Below, piece by piece: positions 1 through 8,840 of a stretch of DNA of 64,000 nucleotides; the stretch's first letter is position 1; each line of letters starts with the position of its first letter. The stretch is taken from NCBI RefSeq assembly GCF_001305515.1, contig NZ_LJYW01000001.1, forward strand, positions 2,822,253-2,886,252. The letters are read 5' to 3'. The notes under the pieces were generated by a model. The model had not been told where the DNA came from. It did not search any database and saw only the letters and a list, made by a program, of their open reading frames with translations. The position numbers and the translations under genes were made by a program. The DNA is from Prosthecodimorpha hirschii. Lineage in GTDB: Bacteria > Pseudomonadota > Alphaproteobacteria > Rhizobiales > Ancalomicrobiaceae.

Positions 1-1274
1 GCGATCCGCCCGCCCTGCCGCCAGCTGGTCGCGACCGCGAAGCCGTTCGCGGGCAAGAGGCCCTCCCGTTCGAGCAGCCGGTCGAGGCCGCGCCAGGCGA
101 GCGCCTCCGCGAAGGCGCGATCGACGGCCGGGCGCCACGTCGCCGGCAGGCGGGTCTGCACGACAGGCGCCAGCGTCACGACCGCCACGGCCAGGGCCAG
201 GAGCCCGGCCGAGGCCAGCGCGGCGCGGCGCGGCCAGGGCGATCCGGCCGCAGCGGCCGCCGCGATCCGGGCGCCGAGCAGCGGGACGGCGAAGAACCAG
301 CCCGGCATCGCCCAATGCGGCAGGCCCTGGCCGGACAGGAACGGCGCGACCGTCATGAGCGCGATACAGGGCCATGCCAGAGACGCCAGAAAGCGCTGCG
401 GCGTGTCCGCGCCGGCCCGCGCGAGCCCGCCCCAGAGCGCCCAGGCGAGGCCCGCGAAGGTCCAGGGCAGCAGATAGAGCACCTGCCCGCCGAGGAGCCG
501 GGCGCCCGCAGCCGGATGCCAGCCCGTCGGCACGCCGCGGCCGCCCTGGAAGCCGAACGAGACCCAGCCATGCGCCGCATTCCAGCCGATCACCGGCGCG
601 AAGACCGCGAGAGCGACGGCCGCGGCGAGCCAGGGCCCGCGCGTCGCGATCAGGCCCCGATGCCGCGGCGAGCCGAGCAGGAACAGCAGCGCCCCGACCC
701 CGATCAGCCCGGCATGCAGCTTCGACAGCAGCGCCAGCCCGAAGGCGGCGCCGGCCAGCAGCCAGAGCCGGTCGGCGCGGCCCGGATCGGCCTCGTCGAA
801 CAGGATGCGCGCCAGGACCAGCGCGGCGAGGCCGGCGAACAGCAGCATCGGCCCGTCCGGCACGATCCAGCTGCCGGCCGAGACCAGGAAGAAGGGCGCG
901 AGCGTCAGCGTCAGGACCGCGGCGATGCCCGCCGCCGCGCCGCCGAGCCGTGCCGCCAGCCGGTAGGCGATCGCGCCGGTCGCCGTGAAGGCGGCCACGA
1001 AGGGCAGCCGCACCAGCCAGTCCGGCGCGGCCGGCCCGGCGATCGCCTGCACGGCATGGACGACCCAGAAGGTCAGCGGCGGATGGTCGAAATAGGACCA
1101 GTCCAGCCGTTCCGCGACGGCGCGCGCATAGGCCTCGTCGATGCCGGGATCGATCAGGACGGCCAGCAGCAGCCGGACCGCGGTCGAGGCCGCCAGAAGC
1201 AGCAGGAGAGTGCGCATGGCCGTTTCGGACGGTGCCTTCGTGAAATTCGTCAGGCTGTCGCCAGCCTTCTTCAT
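1..1274 (-). CDS. ArnT/PMT-type membrane glycosyltransferase (GT39-like), 3' end outside window
   Basis: The reverse strand reads open from an ATG at 1274 to the window edge (at least 424 residues, C-terminus missing). Around residue 45-65 it carries DEAYARAVAERL then WSYFDHPP, the acidic loop signature of GT39/ArnT-like enzymes that move a sugar from a polyprenyl-phosphate carrier. The rest is a series of hydrophobic segments, expected for a polytopic inner-membrane protein. A second in-frame ATG at 1217 directly precedes a leucine-rich membrane helix and could be the true start; neither has a strong ribosome site. It is divergent from the PAP2 phosphatase gene at 1382, so both may modify lipid A or another envelope lipid, but the acceptor cannot be read from the sequence. 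Confidence 0.82.
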   Translation of the reverse strand, partial: MKKAGDSLTNFTKAPSETAMRTLLLLLAASTAVRLLLAVLIDPGIDEAYARAVAERLDWSYFDHPPLTFWVVHAVQAIAGPAAPDWLVRLPFVAAFTATGAIAYRLAARLGGAAAGIAAVLTLTLAPFFLVSAGSWIVPDGPMLLFAGLAALVLARILFDEADPGRADRLWLLAGAAFGLALLSKLHAGLIGVGALLFLLGSPRHRGLIATRGPWLAAAVALAVFAPVIGWNAAHGWVSFGFQGGRGVPTGWHPAAGARLLGGQVLYLLPWTFAGLAWALWGGLARAGADTPQRFLASLAWPCIALMTVAPFLSGQGLPHWAMPGWFFAVPLLGARIAAAAAAGSPWPRRAALASAGLLALAVAVVTLAPVVQTRLPATWRPAVDRAFAEALAWRGLDRLLEREGLLPANGFAVATSWRQGGRI

Positions 1275-1381
1275 ATAGGGTCCCGGGCCGACCTTCCCAG
1301 CGGCACGATCGACGCCAGGCTTGCCGGACGGGTCGATCGAACCGCTAACTCCCAGACCACGCGTGCCCACGCGGAGCCAGC

Positions 1382-2182
1382 ATGACGATAGCCGAAGACG
1401 GCGGCCACAGGATCGATTTGGCGAAGACCGGACCGCGGCGGGCGGCCGGCAGGCCGGTTCTTGTCACGCTGCTGGCCACTCTGGTCGTCTCCGTCCTGCT
1501 CTATGCCATGCCGGCGGTCGATACCGGCGTGACGGCGCTTTTCTATCAGACGGGTCGTGGATTTGCAGCCGAGGAGTCCGGCTGGCTCCTGGTCCTGCGC
1601 GAGGCCGGGCGGGCCGCCACCTGGGTGCTGGCGCTGGCCCCCCTGGTGCCGATCCTGCTCAAGATCGCCAGCCCCGACCGGGTCCAAGGGGTCGACATCC
1701 GGCGTCCGCTGTTCCTCGGCGCCAGCCTGCTGGCCGGTCCGCTCCTGCTCGTCAATCTGATCCTGAAGCAGCATTGGGGCCGGGCCCGTCCGAATCACGT
1801 CGATCTTTTCGGCGGCAGCGCCCATTTCACGCCGCCCTGGATTCCGGCCGACCAGTGCGCGGCCAACTGTTCCTTCGTCTCGGGCGAGGCGTCCACGGCG
1901 GTTCTGTTCATGGCCTTCGCGGTGCTGGCCCCCGGCCGCTGGCGGCTGCCCGCCATTCTGGCGGCGGCGGTCTGGACCGTGGCGATCTCGCTCAACCGGG
2001 TCGCCTTCGGGGCGCACTTCCTGTCCGACGTGGTCATCGCCTGGGGCCTGACGCTGCTCGTCATGTTCGTGATGCGCGACCTCTTCCTGGTGCGCATGAG
2101 CCCCGACCAGGGCCGCGCGCTCGACGCCACGCTCGCCCGCTTCGGCCGCGCCGTCGCCGCCCGCTTCCGCGCCGATCGCTGA
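1382..2182 (+). CDS. PAP2-superfamily membrane phosphatase
   Basis: A 266-residue membrane protein with the three PAP2 phosphatase blocks: KQHWGRARP near residue 126, CSFVSGEAS near residue 160, and SLNRVAFGAHFLSD near residue 203. The family dephosphorylates lipid phosphates such as undecaprenyl-PP or lipid A at the membrane surface. The second block, normally PSGH, reads SGEA here, so its usual histidine is replaced by glutamate; the nucleophilic His of the third block is present. It lies 107 bp from and divergent to an ArnT-like glycosyltransferase, which suggests (inference) a shared role in lipid A remodelling, as with LpxE-type 1-phosphatases. The substrate is not certain. Confidence 0.85.
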   Translation: MTIAEDGGHRIDLAKTGPRRAAGRPVLVTLLATLVVSVLLYAMPAVDTGVTALFYQTGRGFAAEESGWLLVLREAGRAATWVLALAPLVPILLKIASPDRVQGVDIRRPLFLGASLLAGPLLLVNLILKQHWGRARPNHVDLFGGSAHFTPPWIPADQCAANCSFVSGEASTAVLFMAFAVLAPGRWRLPAILAAAVWTVAISLNRVAFGAHFLSDVVIAWGLTLLVMFVMRDLFLVRMSPDQGRALDATLARFGRAVAARFRADR

Positions 2183-2357
2183 GCCGCGACCTGCAAGGGA
2201 TCCGCATCGGGGAGTTGCGGCACCGCTGCCAATCGTGACAGACTTCGTCCCGCGACCGTTTCGGGATCGGCCCGCGTCCTCCGCCTCCGGCGGCTGGAGC
2301 AGCCGCCCGGAACGCCAAGAGCCGCATCAGACGGCTCTCTCGCGTGGGAGGATATCC

Positions 2358-3422
2358 GTGACCAAGCTCGGTTCCATCAAGGGGCCCGCGATCTTTCTCG
2401 CCCAGTTCGCGGGCGACGCGGCGCCGTTCGACAGCCTGCCCGCCATCGTCCGCTGGGCCGCGGACTACGGCTACGAGGGCATCCAGATTCCGACCTGGGA
2501 CGCCCGCCTGTTCGATCTCGACAAGGCCGCCGCCTCGAAGACCTATTGCGACGAGGTCAAGGGCATCTGCGCCGAGGCCGGCGTCGCCATCACCGAATTG
2601 TCGACCCATCTGCAGGGCCAGCTGGTCGCCGTGCATCCGGCCTATGACGAGGCCTTCGACGGCTTCGCGGCGCCGGCCGTGCGCGGCAATCCCAAGGCCC
2701 GCACCGAATGGGCCGTCGACCAGATGATGAAGGCCGCGCGCGCCTCCGCCCATCTCGGCCTGACCTCGCATGTCACCTTCCCGGGCGCGCTCGCCTGGCC
2801 GTTTCTCTATCCCTGGCCGCAGCGCCCGGCCGGCCTGGTCGAGACCGCCTTCGACGAACTGGCCCGCCGCTGGCGCCCGATCCTCGACGCCTACGACGCG
2901 GCCGGCTGCGATGTCTGCTACGAGATCCATCCCGGCGAGGACATCCACGACGGCGCGACCTTCGAGATGTTCCTGGAGCGGGTCGGCAACCATCCGCGCT
3001 GCGCGATCAACTACGATCCGTCGCATTTCGTGCTGCAGCAGCTCGACTATCTCGCCTTCATCGACATCTACCACGAGCGCATCCGCGCCTTCCACGTCAA
3101 GGATGCCGAGTTCAACCCGTCCGGCCGGGTCGGCGTCTATGGCGGCTACCAGCCCTGGATCGACCGCGCCGGCCGCTTCCGCTCGCTCGGCGACGGCCAG
3201 GTCGACTTCTCCGGCATCTTCTCCAAGCTCGCCCAATACGGCTATTCGGGCTGGGCGGTGCTGGAATGGGAATGCTGCCTGAAGCATCCCGAGCAGGGCG
3301 CCGCGGAGGGCGCGCCGTTCATCGCCGGCCACATCATCCGCGTCACCGAGCGTGCCTTCGACGATTTCGCCGCCGCCGGCATCGACGAGGCGGCCAACCG
3401 CCGCCTGCTCGGCCTCGCCTGA
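2358..3422 (+). CDS. Sugar phosphate isomerase/epimerase family TIM-barrel protein
   Basis: A 354-residue xylose-isomerase-like TIM barrel. Acidic and histidine residues expected to bind a divalent metal are visible in CYEIHPGEDIHD, INYDPSHF, RIRAFHVKDAEF and the late VLEWECC block. The family includes IolE/IolH-type inositol enzymes and ketose epimerases; I cannot name the substrate. I chose the GTG at 2358 because GGGAGGA sits 6 nt upstream; the frame stays open back to 2235, but that extension is low-complexity and has no ribosome site. A Gfo/Idh dehydrogenase and a sugar ABC importer follow on the same strand, so it probably acts on the imported sugar or polyol after oxidation. A strong hairpin repeat begins six bases after the stop. 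Confidence 0.85.
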   Translation: MTKLGSIKGPAIFLAQFAGDAAPFDSLPAIVRWAADYGYEGIQIPTWDARLFDLDKAAASKTYCDEVKGICAEAGVAITELSTHLQGQLVAVHPAYDEAFDGFAAPAVRGNPKARTEWAVDQMMKAARASAHLGLTSHVTFPGALAWPFLYPWPQRPAGLVETAFDELARRWRPILDAYDAAGCDVCYEIHPGEDIHDGATFEMFLERVGNHPRCAINYDPSHFVLQQLDYLAFIDIYHERIRAFHVKDAEFNPSGRVGVYGGYQPWIDRAGRFRSLGDGQVDFSGIFSKLAQYGYSGWAVLEWECCLKHPEQGAAEGAPFIAGHIIRVTERAFDDFAAAGIDEAANRRLLGLA

Positions 3423-3427
3423 TCCAG

Positions 3428-3553
3428 AGACCGGCGGTCATGGGACATGACCGCCGGTCTTCGTCGCGCGAATTTCTCATGCCGCTGTCGCAGATGCGAA
3501 ATTCGCGCTGCTTGAAGGGCCCGATGCGTCCGCATCCTGGGCCGTTGCCATGA
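3428..3553 (+). repeat. Multi-hairpin intergenic repeat, copy 1
   Basis: Three consecutive inverted repeats fill the gap between two genes. The first is a perfect 15-bp stem (3428-3442 with 3446-3460, loop GGA) that could act as a terminator, although no strong T-run follows. The second pairs GCGCGAATTTC (3466-3476) with GAAATTCGCGC (3498-3508). The third pairs GGGCC/GATGC arms at 3517-3543. The stretch 3468-3553 matches 15392-15477 at about 76 of 87 positions by hand count, so it belongs to a dispersed repeat family. Both copies lie just downstream of a gene and in the same orientation. Confidence 0.8.
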
Positions 3554-3575
3554 ACCTTGAACCACGGAGCATCCC

Positions 3576-4748
3576 ATGAGCATCGAAGGTCGTGGCGACG
3601 CGATTGGCGGACGGCTGCGTCTCGGCATGGTCGGCGGCGGACAGGGCGCCTTCATCGGCGCGGTCCACCGCATGGCGGCGCGGCTCGACGACCGCTGGGT
3701 CCTGGTCGCCGGCGCGCTGTCGTCCGATCCGGCACGGGCGCGCGCCTCGGCGCTGGAACTCGGCATCGCCGAGGACCGCGCCTATGCCTCCTACCAGGAC
3801 ATGCTGGCCGCCGAGGCCGGCCGGCCCGACCGCATCGACGCGGTCGCGATCGTGACGCCGAACCACATGCACTATCCGGTCGCCCGCGCCGCGCTGGAGG
3901 CCGGTTTCGACGTGATCTGCGACAAGCCGCTGACCGCGACCGTCGCCGAAGCCGAGGCCCTGGCCGGCCTGGTCGCGAGCAGCGGACGGCTGTTCGCGGT
4001 CACCTACAACTATACCGGCTATCCGCTGATCCGGCAGGCCCGCGCCATGGTGGCGGCCGGCGCGATCGGCGACATCCGGGTCGTGCAGGTCGAGTATCCG
4101 CAGGCCTGGCTGACCGAGCCGATCGAGCAGGGCGGCCAGAAGCAGGCCGACTGGCGCACCGATCCGGCCCGCTCGGGCGCCGGCGGCTGCGTCGGCGACA
4201 TCGGTACCCATGCCTACGACCTCGCCCGCTTCGTCAGCGGCCTGGAGGCGGAGGCGATCCTGGCCGAGCTGACCACCTTCGTGCCCGGCCGGCGGCTCGA
4301 CGACAATGTCGGCGTGCTGATCCGCTACCGCGGCGGCGCGCGCGGCATGCTGTGGGCGAGCCAGGTCGCGCCCGGCAACGAGAACGGCCTGCGCCTGCGC
4401 GTCTATGGCAGCCGCGGCGGGCTGGAATGGTCGCAGGAAGACCCGAACTATCTCTGGTTCACGCCCTTCGGCGAGCCGAAGCGCCGCATCACCCGCGGCG
4501 GCGACGGCGCCGGCCCCGAGGCCGGCCGGCTGACGCGCGTCCCGTTCGGCCATCCGGAGGGCTATATCGAGGGCTTCGCCAACATCTACCGCGAGATCGC
4601 CGACGCGCTCGCGGCCCGGAAGAGCGGCGCCGCCGCCGATCCGGCGGTGATCTTCCCCGATGTGGCCGACGGTCTCGCCGGCGTCCGCTTCGTCGCCGCG
4701 GCCGTGCAAAGCGCCGCGGCCGGCGGGACCTGGGTCCCTCTGGTATAA
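3576..4748 (+). CDS. Gfo/Idh/MocA family NAD(P)-dependent oxidoreductase
   Basis: A 390-residue protein with an N-terminal Rossmann fold (LGMVGGGQGAFIG, about residues 16-28), the family motif CDKPLTATVAEAE near residue 113, and a C-terminal alpha/beta domain containing GGCVGDIGTHAYDL, the usual substrate-side lysine/histidine region. The family oxidises or reduces sugars, inositols and sugar acids with NAD(P). The ATG at 3576 is preceded by CACGGAG. It follows the TIM-barrel isomerase and precedes the ABC importer operon, so I infer oxidation of the imported polyol. An inverted-repeat operator lies just after the stop, suggesting that the binding-protein gene downstream has its own promoter. 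Confidence 0.87.
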   Translation: MSIEGRGDAIGGRLRLGMVGGGQGAFIGAVHRMAARLDDRWVLVAGALSSDPARARASALELGIAEDRAYASYQDMLAAEAGRPDRIDAVAIVTPNHMHYPVARAALEAGFDVICDKPLTATVAEAEALAGLVASSGRLFAVTYNYTGYPLIRQARAMVAAGAIGDIRVVQVEYPQAWLTEPIEQGGQKQADWRTDPARSGAGGCVGDIGTHAYDLARFVSGLEAEAILAELTTFVPGRRLDDNVGVLIRYRGGARGMLWASQVAPGNENGLRLRVYGSRGGLEWSQEDPNYLWFTPFGEPKRRITRGGDGAGPEAGRLTRVPFGHPEGYIEGFANIYREIADALAARKSGAAADPAVIFPDVADGLAGVRFVAAAVQSAAAGGTWVPLV

Positions 4749-4780
4749 TCGACGGAAGGTGGCCTCCTCCCCCTTGCCAA

Positions 4781-4818
4781 GTTTAGTGATTTGAGTTTCA
4801 CTAAACACGCAACTAAAC
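4781..4818. promoter_or_regulatory. Probable repressor operator upstream of the sugar ABC operon
   Basis: Perfect 8-bp inverted arms GTTTAGTG (4781-4788) and CACTAAAC (4799-4806) are followed by a third half-site, ACTAAAC, at 4811-4817. It stands out as AT-rich in GC-rich surroundings and lies about 180 bp before the binding-protein start. TTTAGT/ACTAAA half-sites recall ROK-family operators on sugar operons; no such regulator is encoded in the window, so the cognate factor is unknown. Confidence 0.5.
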
Positions 4819-4993
4819 GTCCCCGCATCAGAGGGACGATCCGGGAGGAGGCCCATCGCCTCCAGCACAATCAGGCTGATTTCGCGCGCTCATCTTGGCT
4901 TTGAGCGCGACGGGATGGTGCTTTTCCTCGCTCAACGGCGATTGATCTCGCCGTTTCGGAGCGCGGTGGCACGCGAACATGGGAGGACATCGC

Positions 4994-6328
4994 ATGAGGA
5001 AGATTCTGGCGTCGGCCGGCCTCGCGGCGGCCACGACCCTCGTCGCCACGGCGCTCACCGCCGCTCCGGCCGCCGCGCAGGGCAAGACCATCACGCTGTG
5101 CTGGGCCGCCTGGGACCCGGCCAACGCTCTGGTCGAACTGTCCAAGGATTTCACCGCCAAGTCCGGCGTCGGCATGAAGTTCGAATTCGTGCCCTGGCCC
5201 AACTTCGCCGACCGCATGCTCAACGAGCTGAACTCGAAGGGCAAGCTGTGCGACCTGCTGATCGGCGACAGCCAGTGGATCGGCGGTTCGGCCGAGAACG
5301 GCCATTACGTCAAGCTGAACGACTTCTTCGCCAAGGAAGGCATCAAGATCGACGACTTCATGCCGGCGACGGTCGCCGGCTATGCCGAATGGCCGAAGGG
5401 CACGCCGAACTACTGGGCGCTGCCGGCCATGGGCGACGCGCTCGGCTGGACCTACCGCAAGGACTGGTTCGCCAAGCCCGAGCTGCAGGCCGAGTTCAAG
5501 AAGAAGCACAACCGCGACCTCGCCCCGCCGAAGACGCAGACCGAGCTGAAGGAAGTCGCCGAATTCTTCCAGGGCCGCGAGATCGACGGCAAGAAGGTCT
5601 ACGGCGCCGCGATCTTCACCGAGCGCGGCTCGGAAGGCATCACGATGGGCGTGTCCAACGCGCTCTATACCTTCGGCTTCCAGTACCAGGATCCGAAGAA
5701 GCCCTACAGCATGGAAGGCTTCGTCAACAGCGCCGACGCCGTCAAGGGTCTCGAATTCTACAAGGCGCTGTACAAGTGCTGCACGCCGCCGGGCTATACG
5801 GACGCCTACATGCAGGAAGGCCTCGACGCCTTCAAGTCCGGCCAGGTCGCGATGCAGATGAACTGGTTCGCCTTCTTCCCCGGCCTCTACAAGGACGAGA
5901 AGGTCGGCGGCGCCAAGATCGGCTTCTTCGTCAACCCGGGCGAGAAGGTCCACGCCTCGCAGCTCGGCGGCCAGGGCATCTCGGTCGTCAGCTACTCGCC
6001 CAACAAGAACGAGGCGCTGCAGTATATCAAGTGGTTCGCCTCGCTCGAGGTGCAGAAGAAGTGGTGGGCGCTCGGCGGCTACACCTGCCACAAGGGCGTG
6101 CTCAACGCGCCGGACTTCAAGGCCTCCGCGCCCTTCGCGGCCGACTTCCTGACGGCGATGGGTGAGGTCAAGGACTTCTGGGCCGACCCGTCCTATGCCC
6201 AGCTGCTGCTCGCCGAACAGAAGCGCATCCACGAATATGTCGTCGCCGACAAGGGCACCGCCAAGGAAGCCCTCGACGCCCTGGTCAAGGATTGGATCAA
6301 GGTGTTCAAGGACGACGGCAAGCTCTGA
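4994..6328 (+). CDS. ABC transporter sugar-binding protein (periplasmic, family 1-like)
   Basis: A 444-residue exported binding protein. A Sec signal peptide ends near AAPAAAQ (about residue 28) and the mature part begins KTITLCWAAWDPAN. The size and the later WFASLEVQKKWW region fit MalE/UgpB-type solute-binding proteins. I chose the ATG at 4994 because GGGAGGA lies 6 nt upstream; an ATG at 4979 would place that site inside the gene. It is followed by a GC-rich hairpin and then two permeases and two ATPases, forming a full importer. The ligand cannot be read directly; the neighbouring Dha-kinase genes suggest a short polyol or a sugar yielding a triose or tetrulose. Confidence 0.88.
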   Translation: MRKILASAGLAAATTLVATALTAAPAAAQGKTITLCWAAWDPANALVELSKDFTAKSGVGMKFEFVPWPNFADRMLNELNSKGKLCDLLIGDSQWIGGSAENGHYVKLNDFFAKEGIKIDDFMPATVAGYAEWPKGTPNYWALPAMGDALGWTYRKDWFAKPELQAEFKKKHNRDLAPPKTQTELKEVAEFFQGREIDGKKVYGAAIFTERGSEGITMGVSNALYTFGFQYQDPKKPYSMEGFVNSADAVKGLEFYKALYKCCTPPGYTDAYMQEGLDAFKSGQVAMQMNWFAFFPGLYKDEKVGGAKIGFFVNPGEKVHASQLGGQGISVVSYSPNKNEALQYIKWFASLEVQKKWWALGGYTCHKGVLNAPDFKASAPFAADFLTAMGEVKDFWADPSYAQLLLAEQKRIHEYVVADKGTAKEALDALVKDWIKVFKDDGKL

Positions 6329-6725
6329 CGCCGTCCAAGCCAAGGCTCCGCCCGCGGGCTCCCAGTCGCGGGCGGATGCCACCGAACCGGTACGACCGTG
6401 CCGGTACGCAGGGTCAAGGACCGGTGCGGCCGGTTCCGGAAGCCCGAATTCCAGGAAGCGCCGGAATGCCACGACCGGCGCCGGTCTTCCGCCCGCCCCA
6501 GACAGGATGGCGCCGGCACGCCCGACGATGAGCAGGCTCAACGCCTCGCCCCGCGAAGCCAGCTCGGCCGCAGCCTGACCGCTGTCGGATGGCGTCGGCC
6601 CATCCGCCCTCACGGGAGCCGCGGCCCGGAGCCGCTTCGAATGCCGCGCGCGCCCCGACCCCTTCGTCCGAGCTCCCGTCAGAGCCCTCACCAGAGCCCC
6701 CCGTCAGAGCCATGGATCCGAGACC
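6329..6725. other. 397-bp gap between binding-protein and permease genes
   Basis: No credible gene. A 9-bp GC hairpin, CCGCCCGCG (6348-6356) with CGCGGGCGG (6367-6375), lies 20 bp after the stop and may stop or pause transcription so that the binding protein is made in excess. The remainder is GC-rich with short CCGG-rich repeats and no clear promoter that I can identify. Confidence 0.6.
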
Positions 6726-7673
6726 GTGAGCCCGCCCATCATCGACCGCGCCGCCGCGTCCACGCCGCCCGCCCTCGCCCGGCACATCCGCGGCCTGTCG
6801 GACCGGGCGATCGCATGGATCTTCATCGCGCCGACGATCGTGCTCCTCCTGGCGATCAACATCTTCCCGCTGATCTGGACGATCCGGCTGTCCTTCACCA
6901 ATTTCCGCGCCAACCGCACCAATGCGCCGGTCCGCGATGTCGGCATCGACAACTACGTGTCGATCCTGACCGATCCGGAAGTCTGGCAGCCGATGCAGGC
7001 GACGGCGCATTTCGTCATCTGGACGATCCTGATCCAGACCGTGCTCGGCTTCTCGCTCGCCTGGGCGATCGACCGCAAGTTCCGCGGCCACGGCTTCTGG
7101 ACCACCGTGATCCTGGTGCCGATGATGCTGTCGCCGGCCGTGGTCGGCAATTTCTGGCGCTTTCTGTTCCAGCCGCAGATCGGCCTGTTCAACTACGGCA
7201 TCTCGGCCGTGACCGGCGTGCCGCCGTCCTCCTTCGAGATGCTCGGCTCGGTCGCGCTGGCGCCCTGGGCGATCGTCATCGTCGATACCTGGATGTGGAC
7301 CCCCTACGTGATCCTCATCTGCCTGGCCGGCCTGCGCTCGATCCCCGACTACATCTACGAGGCCGCCGAAGTCGACCGCGCCTCGCCCTGGCGCCAGTTC
7401 TGGACCATCACGCTGCCCATGGCGCTGCCCTTCATCATGCTGGCCGTGCTGTTCCGGGGCATCGAGAACTTCAAGATGTTCGACATGGTCAACCTGCTGA
7501 CCTCCGGCGGGCCCGGCTCGACCACCGAGGTCGCCTCGATCACGTTGAAGCGCGAAGCCTTCGAGAAATGGCGCACCGGCTATTCCTCCGCCTTCGCGAT
7601 CATTCTCTTCGTCACCGTCTTCGGCCTCGCCAACATCTACGTGAAGGCGCTCAACCGGGTGAAGAGCCGATGA
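6726..7673 (+). CDS. ABC sugar transporter permease, MalF/UgpA type
   Basis: A 315-residue inner-membrane protein with about six hydrophobic segments. The cytoplasmic EAA loop that docks on the ATPase reads YEAAEVDRASPWRQFW (about residues 218-233). The GTG at 6726 is the first start in frame that retains the N-terminal cytoplasmic tail. Its stop overlaps the ATG of the next permease by 4 bp, so the two are translationally coupled and should form a heterodimeric channel. Confidence 0.9.
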   Translation: MSPPIIDRAAASTPPALARHIRGLSDRAIAWIFIAPTIVLLLAINIFPLIWTIRLSFTNFRANRTNAPVRDVGIDNYVSILTDPEVWQPMQATAHFVIWTILIQTVLGFSLAWAIDRKFRGHGFWTTVILVPMMLSPAVVGNFWRFLFQPQIGLFNYGISAVTGVPPSSFEMLGSVALAPWAIVIVDTWMWTPYVILICLAGLRSIPDYIYEAAEVDRASPWRQFWTITLPMALPFIMLAVLFRGIENFKMFDMVNLLTSGGPGSTTEVASITLKREAFEKWRTGYSSAFAIILFVTVFGLANIYVKALNRVKSR

Positions 7674-8617
7674 GCACGTCCGCCCATTCCGTCGTCGAGC
7701 CCACGGGCCGCACCAAGGCCATCGCCGGCAGCCTGGTCATCGCCTATGCGCTGATCACCATGCTGCCGCTGGTCTGGATCTTCCTGACGGCGCTGAAGAC
7801 GCCGCCGGATTCGATCTCCTATCCGCCCAAGATCGTGTTCACGCCGTCGCTGGAAGGCTTCTGCAACCTGTTCACGACCCGCTCGCGGCAGACCGAGGAC
7901 TATATCAAGTCCCTGCCGCCGGCCTCGGGCACCTGCGAGCAGATCGCCCGGGCGCGCAACATGGTCGTCGCCGGGCCGTCCAACTACGTGCCGCGCTTCT
8001 GGAACTCGGTCGTGATCGCCTTCGGCTCGACCTTCTTCGCGGTCGCGCTCGGCACCATGGCGGCCTACGGCTTCTCGCGCTTCCGGGTGCCGCTCGCCGA
8101 CGACCTGCTCTTCTTCATCCTGTCGACGCGCATGATGCCGCCGATCGCGGTCGCCATCCCGATCTACCTGATGTATCGCGAGCTCGGCCTGTCCGACACC
8201 AAGTTCGGCATGATCCTGCTCTACACGGCCGTCAACGTCTCGCTCGCCGTCTGGCTGCTGAAGGGCTTCATCGACGAGATCCCGCGCGAATACGAGGAAG
8301 CGGCGATGATCGACGGCTATACGCGCCTGCAGGCCTTCCGCAAGGTCGTGCTGCCGCAGGCCGCCACCGGCATCGCAGCGACCGCCATCTTCTGCATGAT
8401 CTTCGCCTGGAACGAATATGCCTTCGCGGTGCTGCTGACCTCCGGCGAAGCGCAGACCGCCCCGCCCTTCATCCCGATTATCATCGGCGAGGGCGGCCAG
8501 GACTGGCCCGCCGTCGCGGCCGGAACGGCGATCTTCCTGGTCCCGATCGTGGTCTTCACGGTGCTCCTGAGAAAGCACCTCCTGCGCGGCATCACCTTCG
8601 GAGCGGTCAGGAAATGA
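7670..8617 (+). CDS. ABC sugar transporter permease, MalG/UgpE type
   Basis: A 315-residue permease of the MalG family with six predicted membrane spans and the EAA motif EYEEAAMIDGYTRLQAF near residue 205. It starts in an ATGA overlap with the MalF-like gene and ends in another with a small membrane-protein gene. An unusual soluble insertion of roughly 50 residues with two cysteines (FCNLF to TCEQIA, about residues 61-102) lies between the first span and the core; it would face the periplasm and might contact the binding protein (inference). Confidence 0.9.
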   Translation: MSTSAHSVVEPTGRTKAIAGSLVIAYALITMLPLVWIFLTALKTPPDSISYPPKIVFTPSLEGFCNLFTTRSRQTEDYIKSLPPASGTCEQIARARNMVVAGPSNYVPRFWNSVVIAFGSTFFAVALGTMAAYGFSRFRVPLADDLLFFILSTRMMPPIAVAIPIYLMYRELGLSDTKFGMILLYTAVNVSLAVWLLKGFIDEIPREYEEAAMIDGYTRLQAFRKVVLPQAATGIAATAIFCMIFAWNEYAFAVLLTSGEAQTAPPFIPIIIGEGGQDWPAVAAGTAIFLVPIVVFTVLLRKHLLRGITFGAVRK

Positions 8618-8829
8618 GCCGGCTGAACGAACCCGAATTCGCCTCTCCGGGCTCCGAAAGGCGCCGGCTCTCGCCGCGCGGCCTCGCCGAGGGCCTGGCC
8701 ACCGCCCTGATCGTCGCCGGCGTGATCATGCTGATGCAGCCCTTCTCGCTGACCCTCTACACCTATTCCTTCGCGGTCACGCTCGCCGGCACGGTGCTGT
8801 TCGTGGTCGGATCGAAATTCCCGGCCTGA
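8614..8829 (+). CDS. Small two-span membrane protein in the sugar ABC operon
   Basis: A 71-residue protein with a charged N-terminus and two hydrophobic segments (about residues 27-45 and 50-67) separated by a short turn. Its ATG overlaps the MalG-like stop by 4 bp and the ATPase GTG follows 11 bp after its stop, so it is embedded in the importer operon. I do not recognise a family with a known function. Its position argues for a helper or stabiliser of the permease complex, but this is inference only. Confidence 0.75.
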   Translation: MSRLNEPEFASPGSERRRLSPRGLAEGLATALIVAGVIMLMQPFSLTLYTYSFAVTLAGTVLFVVGSKFPA

Positions 8830-8840
8830 GGAGCGCGCCC

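Noticed and set aside
2235-2357. N-terminal extension of the TIM-barrel isomerase from a GTG at 2235
   Set aside because: The extension is low-complexity, lacks a ribosome site and is not expected in the family, while GGGAGGA precedes the GTG at 2358.
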